Below are positions 1-6,830 of a DNA stretch of 23,688 nucleotides, in pieces (the stretch's first letter is position 1; every line of letters begins with the position of its first letter). The DNA is from Patescibacteria group bacterium UBA6899 (GTDB taxonomy: Bacteria > Patescibacteriota > Minisyncoccia > Phycocordibacterales > UBA6899). The DNA lies in the NCBI GenBank assembly GCA_002451235.1, contig DKBN01000042.1, positions 7,815 through 31,502 on the forward strand. The letters run 5' to 3'. The translations under genes and the position numbers were made by a program. Below the pieces are notes generated by a model that ran no database searches, had not been told where the DNA came from, and saw only the letters and a program-made list of their open reading frames with translations.

Positions 1-166
1 CCGCCAGTAGGACGATCAATGGCCGGGAGGAGATCTCGATCCCTGCGGTATCTCGCATCGTGATCATCGCAAGAAAGAATGCGAGCGGCGCATAATACCA
101 TCTTGCGTCGATGATCCAACCCATTGAATGCACCTTATTGCGGATCTCCCCTTCGAGCGAACTCAT
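1..166 (-). CDS. N-terminus of a membrane protein, possibly a sensor kinase (partial)
   Basis: This is the first 55 codons of a minus-strand gene that runs off the left edge. The ATG at 166 opens a frame with no stop, and a second in-frame ATG at 124 has an AAGGTG stretch about 6 bases upstream, so either could be the start. The visible protein has a short charged head (LEGEIRNKVHS), then a hydrophobic segment (WYYAPLAFFLAMITM) and the beginning of a second one (PLIVLLA). It follows the FIST gene by 24 bases in the same direction. FIST proteins often sit beside histidine kinases, and charged head-RW-helix starts are common in membrane sensor kinases, so that is my best guess. No catalytic region is visible, so the function is inferred from context only. 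Confidence 0.5.
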   Translation of the reverse strand, partial: MSSLEGEIRNKVHSMGWIIDARWYYAPLAFFLAMITMRDTAGIEISSRPLIVLLA

Positions 167-190
167 AGCTTCATGGTAATCGTCCTGCGC

Positions 191-1369
191 TCATTCAGCA
201 ATGAGGATAACGCTGATCGCTGCGTTGTGGAACGGAAGCATACCACTCTCCATCACCCCGCCCACCTGCGCATAGCCATAGAATCCCGCAATGGGCACGT
301 CGCGGCCGATCGTCTGTTGTATGACGCGAATCTCCTCGTCTGCGGCCCCACCAAGGAGTTTTTTACGCGCAATGGAATCGATGACGATCGCTCCGGCTGG
401 TTTTTTGTTGTCGATCCCTTTGAGTGCCTGTTTTGCGGCGCGTTCGGCGGAAGCGAGGATCTCCTCTTTCCCGGAAAGCATGATGCGCACTTCGCTGCCG
501 ACCGGGATGTTCGCAGTGAAAGTGATCGCCCCCTTCGAGTCGATGAAGATGGGATTTCGAAGCACGCGTTCGTTCTTGCCTGGCATCGTCACCCCCAATG
601 GATAGCTGACCGCGATCCCTGAAAGTAATTCCTCGCGGAGGTTTGGAATATATTCTTCTCCGAAATATTCCTTATAGATATCCACGGCTGGTCTCCCGTC
701 GATCTCATAAAGCGTCGTTCCTTCGGCGCGCGTCACTAGCCGTTTTACCCCGATCGGAAGGAAGCCATGGTCGTTTCCAAAACCTATCGAGTATTTGCCC
801 GCGATCCCAAGCCCGACGACTGATCCTGAATATACTTTTCCGTCGTGATATTGATATGTCTCGAAGAAAAGAAGATCATCTCCTGCTGCCGCTCCGAAGA
901 TGGGGAAGGTGTTTCCAAAGCGATCGTACGCTCCCTCTACGACCTCCTCGCCCCTCCCGGAGATCACATCAAGGAAAAGGAGCGCCGATCTCACATATCC
1001 GTGCGAACGATATTGGATGTCGCCTGCGACCTGCGCGCCAGCCTCTTTCGGATTCCAAAGGATATGATGCCCGGCCGATGAATAGAACTTGAGTTGGTCC
1101 GACGTGATCCCCATAACGACCACGCTCCGTTCCGCGGAGAGGCCGTCGGAGCTGATCTCCCCGGCGGTGGAGCAACCGACGATCTCCGCGTCAGGGAAAC
1201 GCTTCTTGATCGCTTCGAGTAACCTGTCTTGGTCGAAGGAGACGGAACTGAAAACGAGGACGGCGGAACCTGCACCCATGGGGAGTGTCTGCGTCAGCTC
1301 GTCACATGCTTCGAGTCCGGCTTTATACGCGTCATCGCCGGTGCCAATACCGATCCCGGTTCGGATCAT
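191..1369 (-). CDS. FIST domain-containing sensory protein
   Basis: A 392-residue cytoplasmic protein with the FIST layout: a FIST_N domain over about residues 20-215 (GSAVLVFSSVSFDQ, the IVGCSTAGEIS stretch, then the LFLDVISGRGEEV and FGAAAGDD blocks) and a FIST_C domain over about 235-375, ending in PIAGFYGYAQVG. FIST modules are thought to bind small ligands such as amino acids and feed signalling proteins. There is no transmembrane segment and no output domain, so a partner is expected. The cut-off gene just downstream begins like a membrane protein and could be that partner. The start codon has no Shine-Dalgarno site, but a TGATATACT extended -10 sits six bases before it. The gene begins 12 bases after the uvrB stop. 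Family assignment is good; ligand unknown. Confidence 0.87.
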   Translation of the reverse strand: MIRTGIGIGTGDDAYKAGLEACDELTQTLPMGAGSAVLVFSSVSFDQDRLLEAIKKRFPDAEIVGCSTAGEISSDGLSAERSVVVMGITSDQLKFYSSAGHHILWNPKEAGAQVAGDIQYRSHGYVRSALLFLDVISGRGEEVVEGAYDRFGNTFPIFGAAAGDDLLFFETYQYHDGKVYSGSVVGLGIAGKYSIGFGNDHGFLPIGVKRLVTRAEGTTLYEIDGRPAVDIYKEYFGEEYIPNLREELLSGIAVSYPLGVTMPGKNERVLRNPIFIDSKGAITFTANIPVGSEVRIMLSGKEEILASAERAAKQALKGIDNKKPAGAIVIDSIARKKLLGGAADEEIRVIQQTIGRDVPIAGFYGYAQVGGVMESGMLPFHNAAISVILIAE

Positions 1370-1375
1370 GAAACA

Positions 1376-1381
1376 AGTATA
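1376..1381 (-). promoter_or_regulatory. Candidate internal extended -10 for the FIST gene
   Basis: On the minus strand the sequence reads TGA-TATACT-six bases-ATG. The TGA is the uvrB stop (1382-1384) and doubles as the TG of an extended -10. TATACT matches TATAAT at 5 of 6 positions. No convincing -35 is present. Initiation about 7 bases downstream would fall at the ATG, giving a leaderless mRNA, which fits the missing Shine-Dalgarno site. Confidence 0.4.
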
Positions 1382-3415
1382 TCACGGGCGCTTTCTTTGT
1401 TTCCCCTTCCTATCACCAGTGAGGAAGCGGATCTCGTCGCGCAGCAAAGCCGCCGTCTCAAAATCCAATTCTTTCACCGCATCCATCATCTGCTTCTCCT
1501 TTTCTCGGATGAGCTTTTGTGGGTCTTTCGCATACAGTGCATGGTCAACGGACAGTATCTGCTTGAGCGCTCTTTCATGGGCGCTTTCCATTCCCTCAGT
1601 GATGTCCTTGATGGCCTTTTGGATGGTCTTCGGCGTGATGCCGTGTTCGGTATTATACGCGACCTGTATCTCTCGCCTGCGGTTTGTCTCAGCGACGGCC
1701 CGCTCCAGCGACCCGGTGATGATGTCCGCATATAGGAGGACTCGGCCCTCCTTGTTTCTTGCCGCACGACCGATAGTCTGGATCAGCGATGTGTCCGAAC
1801 GGAGAAATCCCTCCTTATCCGCATCGAGAATGGCGACGAGCGTAACCTCTGGAAGATCTAGCCCTTCGCGCAGTAGATTGACGCCTACCAGACAGTCGAA
1901 TTCCCCCTTCCTGAATTCGGTAAGTACCCTGATGCGATCGATGGTCTTCACGTCACTGTGAAGATAGTTGGCGTTCACTCCCTCCTGCTTGAGATAGACG
2001 GAGAGATCTTCGGCCATCTTTTTGGTAAGTGTTGTCACCATGACCCTGCCGCCGGTTGCGACCACGCGCTTTGTCTCATCGATGAAATCCCGCACTTGTC
2101 CCGGGTATCCTCCTTTTTCAAGAATGGGCCTGATGATTATCTCCGGATCGACGAGTCCGGTAGGGCGTATCACCTGTTCGACGATCTGCGCACTCACCTT
2201 CCGCTCATGATCAGAGGGCGTCGCGGAAGTATAGATCACTGGACCGATACGCTCTTTCCATTCTTCGAATTTCAATGGCCGATTATCACATGCCGAGGGA
2301 AGTCGAAAACCGTGCTCGACGAGGGTGCGTTTGCGTGATCGGTCCCCCGCATACATGCCCTTAATTTGTGGGATAGTGACATGAGATTCATCGACCACAG
2401 TGAGAAAATCGGGTGTACCATCAGGCAGATGTGGGAAGTACGAGAGTAGCGTTTCGGGGGGCTCACCAGGAGATTTCCCCGAAAAGTGCCGCGAGTAGTT
2501 CTCGATCCCGCTGCAATACCCCACCTCTTCGATCATGGTCATGTCATATCTTGTCCGCCGTTTGAGGCGTTCCGCTTCCAATATCTTCCCCTCCTTCTCC
2601 AGTACCTTAAGTTGTATTTCCAGTTCGGTCTTGATATCCGCGATGGCGCGCTTCCGTTCGTCCTCCGGCGTGATGAAATGTTTTGCCGGGAAGAGGAAGA
2701 TGCTCTCCTCTTCTCCGAGTATGGTCTGCGAGACCGGATCGATACGCAGGATGCTTTCAACGACGCTGCCAGCGAATGTCAGGTGGTAAGTCACAGTTTC
2801 TCCCGTTGGCATGATCTCGAGAGTGTTCCCGACCGCGCGGAATTTTCCAGGTGCCAGGTCGGCGTTCGTGCGCTCGAAATGGACTTTGACAAGTTTTCGC
2901 ATGATATCATTGCGAGCGACCCGATCGCCACGGCCGATCTTCATGTGCACCCTTAGATATTCTTCAGGCGAGCCGAGCCCATAGATCGATGATACCGACG
3001 CCACGATGATAACATCCTTGCGGGAAAGGAGCGCTTGGGTCGACGCATGGCGCAAACGATCGATCTCTTCATTGATCTGCGCATCCTTCTCGATATAGGT
3101 ATCTGTCGTCGGGATATATGCTTCCGGCTGGTAATAATCGTAATAAGAGACAAAGTAGTGTACGGCGTTCTTCGGGAAGAAACTCTTGTATTCCTGCGCC
3201 AGCTGGGCCGCGAGCGTCTTATTGTGGGCGATGACAAGTGTCGGTTTGCCGTATCGAGCAATGACATTCGCGATGGTAAAGGTCTTCCCAGAACCGGTGA
3301 CTCCAAGAAGTGTCTGGTCCCGATACTCTTTTTCCAGGCCGGAAATGAGGGACTCGATCGCCTTTGGCTGATCTCCCGCCGGTGTCCAGTCCGCCTTAAG
3401 CTCGAAGCTGTTCAT
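1382..3415 (-). CDS. uvrB: UvrABC system protein B (excision repair helicase-like subunit)
   Basis: The damage-verifying subunit of nucleotide excision repair: it is loaded by UvrA, opens DNA with its beta-hairpin and recruits UvrC. At 677 residues it is the normal length. Visible motifs are Walker A GVTGSGKT (38-45), the beta-hairpin block YYDYYQPEAYIP, VVDESHVTIPQIKGMY, the helicase motif SATPSDHE, the C-terminal helicase motif TIGRAARN, and a complete C-terminal UVR motif (EKEKQMMDAVKELDFETAA) that contacts UvrC. I chose the ATG at 3415 because GGAAG lies five bases upstream and the protein then begins MNSFELKADWTPAGDQ, as UvrB does. A longer version from 3475 would only add a poorly conserved basic stretch. 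It overlaps the 3' end of tgt by 20 bases, implying translational coupling. No uvrA or uvrC is in the window. Confidence 0.97.
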   Translation of the reverse strand: MNSFELKADWTPAGDQPKAIESLISGLEKEYRDQTLLGVTGSGKTFTIANVIARYGKPTLVIAHNKTLAAQLAQEYKSFFPKNAVHYFVSYYDYYQPEAYIPTTDTYIEKDAQINEEIDRLRHASTQALLSRKDVIIVASVSSIYGLGSPEEYLRVHMKIGRGDRVARNDIMRKLVKVHFERTNADLAPGKFRAVGNTLEIMPTGETVTYHLTFAGSVVESILRIDPVSQTILGEEESIFLFPAKHFITPEDERKRAIADIKTELEIQLKVLEKEGKILEAERLKRRTRYDMTMIEEVGYCSGIENYSRHFSGKSPGEPPETLLSYFPHLPDGTPDFLTVVDESHVTIPQIKGMYAGDRSRKRTLVEHGFRLPSACDNRPLKFEEWKERIGPVIYTSATPSDHERKVSAQIVEQVIRPTGLVDPEIIIRPILEKGGYPGQVRDFIDETKRVVATGGRVMVTTLTKKMAEDLSVYLKQEGVNANYLHSDVKTIDRIRVLTEFRKGEFDCLVGVNLLREGLDLPEVTLVAILDADKEGFLRSDTSLIQTIGRAARNKEGRVLLYADIITGSLERAVAETNRRREIQVAYNTEHGITPKTIQKAIKDITEGMESAHERALKQILSVDHALYAKDPQKLIREKEKQMMDAVKELDFETAALLRDEIRFLTGDRKGKQRKRP

Positions 3416-4625
3416 ACGATCTTCCATAGTACGACGAGAGCGTATCTTCCCGAAATCTTTCGTAGGCATCCTCAAGGATCGATTTCCGGATATCCTCAGC
3501 CAGTCTCACTAAAAAGCGGAGATTATGGATCGAGGCGAGCGTGGCAGCGAGCATCTCTTGCGCGCGAAAGAGATGCGATAGGTACGCGAGTGTGAAGTTC
3601 TCGCACGTGTAGCAATCGCATTTTTTGTCGATGGGCTCGAACACGGAGACGTATCTTGCGTTCCAAACGTTTATCCTCCCTCTCGCAGTATAGAGCGCCC
3701 CGTTGCGGCCAAGCCGGGTCGGCGATACGCAATCGAACGTATCCACTCCGTTCTCGACCCCCAAGAAGATATCGAGCGGCTCCCCGATCCCTAATAGATG
3801 CCGCGGCCTGTCCGCAGGCAATATCGCGTTCACCCATCGTACCGCCGTTCCGATGTCATCTTTTGTGAACGACCCGCCGATCCCGAACCCATCGAAATCC
3901 ATATCGCCGATCGTTTTGGCGGAACTCTCTCGTAACTCGCGGTATTTTCCTCCCTGCACCACCCCAAAGAGCGCCTGCCCCGATCCCCCCCTCTCATGCT
4001 CCGTCAGAGAGCGCTTTGCCCATCGGTTCGTTCTCTCGAGCGCTTCTTGCTGTTTCGGATACGGATCATGGGGCGACGTGCATTCGTCGAACGCGAAGAT
4101 GATGTCAGCGCCGAGGTCGCGCTGGACCTGGATCGAGCGTTCCGGGGTGAAACGATGCGTGCTTCCGTCGATGTGCGACGTGAACGTGACGCCATCTTCG
4201 TCGATCTTAGCCGGGGCTGCGTGCACATTCTTCGCTGAGCGGCCATCCGCATCGTCCTCGTCGTTCTCATTTCGCGCGACCTTTGAGACGCCCTTCCCGA
4301 ACGCAGCGCCAAGCGAAAATACCTGGAATCCGCCCGAGTCAGTAAAGGTCGGTCCTCTCCAGCGCATGAATTTAGCGAAACCTCCCGCCACTTTGACGAT
4401 CTCTGGTCCCGGTTCAAGATAGAGGTGATATGTATTGGCGAGTACCGCTTGCGCTCCTAATGAGGCCACTTGCTCGGGGGCCAGGGCCTTGACCGTCGCT
4501 TTCGTCCCGACGGCGATGAACGCGGGGGTCTGTATCTCTCCATGTGGGGTCCGGATGACGCCCGCGCGGCCGATCGCCCCGTTTCCCATTGTTTTTCCTA
4601 TCTTGAAATCGAATTTTTTGGCCAT
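3396..4625 (-). CDS. tgt: Queuine/preQ1 tRNA-guanine ribosyltransferase
   Basis: This enzyme exchanges guanine 34 for preQ1 in the anticodon of Tyr, His, Asn and Asp tRNAs, a step in queuosine synthesis. All key residues are present: DSGGFQVFSL with D96, FAFDECT around 178-183, the nucleophile D298 in FDCVSPTRLGRNGA, and a zinc site C336, C338, C341 with H367 (ASIHNLRF). At 409 residues it is longer than the usual 370-380. The extra length is mainly an acidic, low-complexity insertion at about 115-141 (NENDEDDADG and following) just after the DSGGFQ block. No other queuosine gene is nearby, so its base or precursor may be salvaged. The start lies 12 bases after the ROK stop, has no Shine-Dalgarno site, and is preceded by a TGATATCAT extended -10. 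Confidence 0.95.
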   Translation of the reverse strand: MAKKFDFKIGKTMGNGAIGRAGVIRTPHGEIQTPAFIAVGTKATVKALAPEQVASLGAQAVLANTYHLYLEPGPEIVKVAGGFAKFMRWRGPTFTDSGGFQVFSLGAAFGKGVSKVARNENDEDDADGRSAKNVHAAPAKIDEDGVTFTSHIDGSTHRFTPERSIQVQRDLGADIIFAFDECTSPHDPYPKQQEALERTNRWAKRSLTEHERGGSGQALFGVVQGGKYRELRESSAKTIGDMDFDGFGIGGSFTKDDIGTAVRWVNAILPADRPRHLLGIGEPLDIFLGVENGVDTFDCVSPTRLGRNGALYTARGRINVWNARYVSVFEPIDKKCDCYTCENFTLAYLSHLFRAQEMLAATLASIHNLRFLVRLAEDIRKSILEDAYERFREDTLSSYYGRSYEQLRA

Positions 4626-4631
4626 CGCGTG

Positions 4632-4637
4632 ATGATA
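4632..4637 (-). promoter_or_regulatory. Candidate internal extended -10 for tgt-uvrB
   Basis: The minus strand reads TGA-TATCAT-CACGCG-ATG. The TGA is the stop of the ROK kinase gene (4638-4640) and forms the TG of an extended -10; TATCAT matches at 5 of 6. The six-base distance to the tgt ATG is the same as at the FIST gene, consistent with a leaderless transcript for tgt-uvrB. There is no clear -35. Confidence 0.38.
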
Positions 4638-5525
4638 TCACGACGACTTTTGCCCTGCCATGCGCTCTTCCTCCTTCGTCCTGATGTGGTGCAATGCACC
4701 ATAAAGTCCCCCGACATCTCCCAATTCAGCCTTCACGATATCCGGCAATTCAGGATAGATATGGAGGATGCCCCGCAAGTGCGCGCGAACGCGATCGACC
4801 GGGATCCCGATCTTCTTCATCATGGAGCCGCCGATCACGACGATATCCGGAGACCAGTGGACGATGGTGTTGTTAAGTCCATATGCCAGCAATCGAGCCA
4901 TGCGATCCCAAAAATCGGCTTCGGTGATCATGTACGGTTTTTTCCCGTATCTGCGTTCGACAGATGATCCTGAGATGTACTCTTCGAGCGTGACTCCCGG
5001 GAAAGGCGGTTCGTTCGAGAGAAGTAAACCTCCTCCTGCATCGATGATCTGATGCCCAGGTTCGAATCCTGATGCCGATACATCGACACGTTCTCGCACG
5101 ATGCGTACTCCCCCGACGCCGGTCGAGACCGTGATGTACGCGACGATCTCACGCCCCCTACCGGCCCCAGCCGTCGCCTCCCCAAGGCCGACGATCGCAG
5201 TGTCATTCTCGATATGAACGGGGGCAGAAAGCCGCTGCTCAAGGATCTCTTTGATGGGTTTACCCACCCATCCATGCAAATGCGGGCTGTTGACGAGTTT
5301 CGTGCGGTATCGATCGAGCGGCCCCGCGATCCCCCCGCCTATCGCCGTGATCGGTTCTCCCTTCGTCAGCTTCCCAATGATGCTGATGAGCGTATCTGTC
5401 CCATTATCAAAATCCTTCGGCGTCGGAACGATCTCGGGCTCGCCAAAGCTTGTCCCGTCACGTGTCACTGTTACCCGCATATTCGTCCCGCCAATGTCGA
5501 AAAGGATATACGTCATATCATGCAT
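4638..5525 (-). CDS. ROK family sugar kinase (probable glucokinase)
   Basis: A 295-residue ROK-fold kinase, expected to phosphorylate glucose with ATP. Visible are the N-terminal phosphate loop FDIGGTN (9-15), GGGIAGPLD (63-71), the catalytic base pair ND at 107-108 in IENDTAIVGLG, STGVGG (134-139), and FEPGHQIID (154-162), the ROK E-x-G-H element. The zinc-binding cysteine cluster that normally follows EPGH is absent, replaced by a sequence without cysteine (SNEPPFPGVTLEEYISG). A second domain ends with IVVIGGSMMKK and GDVGGLYGAL. The first ATG (5525) overlaps the end of pgi by eight bases; an ATG at 5516, just after the pgi stop, is equally plausible. Its place directly after the glucoamylase and isomerase genes argues for glucose as substrate, but sequence alone cannot settle sugar specificity. 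Confidence 0.88.
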   Translation of the reverse strand: MHDMTYILFDIGGTNMRVTVTRDGTSFGEPEIVPTPKDFDNGTDTLISIIGKLTKGEPITAIGGGIAGPLDRYRTKLVNSPHLHGWVGKPIKEILEQRLSAPVHIENDTAIVGLGEATAGAGRGREIVAYITVSTGVGGVRIVRERVDVSASGFEPGHQIIDAGGGLLLSNEPPFPGVTLEEYISGSSVERRYGKKPYMITEADFWDRMARLLAYGLNNTIVHWSPDIVVIGGSMMKKIGIPVDRVRAHLRGILHIYPELPDIVKAELGDVGGLYGALHHIRTKEEERMAGQKSS

Positions 5526-6825
5526 GCGCTGCCGTGCCGAGCGCGGCCTTAGTGGCTTTCTTATAATCCTCGACGTTCGGCTGATCGAACGGATTCACAT
5601 GCATGAGTCCGGCGAGAAAATATACGACGATCGTGAACCATGCCATGTACCCCCCGACGGCGTACGGGAGGAGGTCAGGAAGGATGAGTTCCGACACAGA
5701 AATATCATGAGCGCGGTACGAGCCGATCACGGAGCGGTAGATTGCTTCGGTCGCCTCTTTTGGTGTACTTCCCTTGACGCCAGCTAGTGCCGAAAACTTA
5801 GAGGCAACGCCATGAGTATGAGTGAAATTCTTCGTTCGTACCATGGTTGTGAACATGTTCTTCGGCCCAGCAAGATATAGTTGCAACATCGAGTGGAGAT
5901 CGGTCGACCCGATCGAGATGATCGGGAGGATCCCGGCGCGCACCGTCCTTCCCTCAAGATCCTTCTCCTTTCCGAGACTCTCCGCAAAGAGCTGACGCGA
6001 CCATTTTCCGAGTGATTCGAATTCGGGATTGAAGAAGAAAATGTCATAAATCGTCACTCCTTTGGTATACGCCTGATAAATTGCCTCTGTCGCCCGCCGA
6101 GCGTGCATGTCCTTCTTTCGGATCGCGCTTTCGTAAACTTCTTGTGCTCCTGTACGCAACGCTTCAAGGTCGACACCCAAGAGCCCGAGTGGAAAAAGTC
6201 CTACGGGAGTGAATACTGAGAACCTCCCTCCGATCGGTTTGGGAATGGGAAGCATTTGGAATCCTTCCTTGTGCGCGAGCGCGGCTAGCGGCGAGCCGAC
6301 GTCCGTCGTCACAACAACGCGCATATGGATCTCTGGAAAGAGCGGGATCAAACGATCGAGAATGATGTCTGCATTCACTGCACTTTCGACTGTCGTCCCG
6401 GATTTGCTGATGATATTGATGACGATCTCGTGCATGTTCGCGAGATGTGTTGCCAAGAACTCTGCTCCTTCTTCCAACCCCCGCGGTTCGCAGGTATCGA
6501 AGAACATTGCGAGAGGATGTTTGTCTTCGATATCACCCCATCGCCCTCGGATCGCCTCATAGACCGCTTGGGCTCCGAGGTTGGAGCCTCCGATACCGAT
6601 CACGACGACGTACTTGAGTTGGGTACTCCACAGGCGTTCCACCATTCCCACCGTCTCAGCATAGACAGACGGATCAAATGGTAATCGGACGAATTCTTCC
6701 GGGTGTTCGTATGTTTTCGTCTTGCGCGCCATCGCTTCGGCAAGCCGAAGCACCGAACGGTCGATGCTGCCCGCTTCCGGTAATACCTTAGTATGCGTGT
6801 GGAGAAGGAATTCAAGGTCTTCCAT
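5518..6825 (-). CDS. pgi: Glucose-6-phosphate isomerase
   Basis: Interconverts glucose-6-P and fructose-6-P in the cytoplasm. The 435-residue length fits the short bacterial form rather than the 550-residue E. coli type. Two SIS-type subdomains are visible: VVVIGIGGSNLGAQAVYEAI (first sugar-phosphate site, about 74-93) and INIISKSGTTVESA (second, about 136-149), followed by GGRFSVFTPVGLFPLGLLG, and the C-terminal signature NPFDQPNVEDYKK (about 411-423). The ATG at 6825 is chosen; a TTG three codons upstream, overlapping the preceding stop as TTGA, is an alternative. The gap from the GH15 stop is only five bases, so the genes are co-transcribed. In context it passes glucose-6-P made by the ROK kinase into glycolysis, or runs backwards to supply glucan synthesis. 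Confidence 0.95.
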   Translation of the reverse strand: MEDLEFLLHTHTKVLPEAGSIDRSVLRLAEAMARKTKTYEHPEEFVRLPFDPSVYAETVGMVERLWSTQLKYVVVIGIGGSNLGAQAVYEAIRGRWGDIEDKHPLAMFFDTCEPRGLEEGAEFLATHLANMHEIVINIISKSGTTVESAVNADIILDRLIPLFPEIHMRVVVTTDVGSPLAALAHKEGFQMLPIPKPIGGRFSVFTPVGLFPLGLLGVDLEALRTGAQEVYESAIRKKDMHARRATEAIYQAYTKGVTIYDIFFFNPEFESLGKWSRQLFAESLGKEKDLEGRTVRAGILPIISIGSTDLHSMLQLYLAGPKNMFTTMVRTKNFTHTHGVASKFSALAGVKGSTPKEATEAIYRSVIGSYRAHDISVSELILPDLLPYAVGGYMAWFTIVVYFLAGLMHVNPFDQPNVEDYKKATKAALGTAAHA

Positions 6826-6830
6826 AGGTA

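Noticed and set aside
1089..1961. A 290-codon plus-strand frame across the FIST and uvrB genes
   Set aside because: Ser/Arg-rich antisense reading of two well-supported genes.
5059..5069. GGTTCGAATCC, identical to a tRNA T-loop consensus
   Set aside because: It lies inside the ROK kinase gene, where the minus strand encodes FEPGH. No matching anticodon, D-arm or acceptor stem surrounds it.
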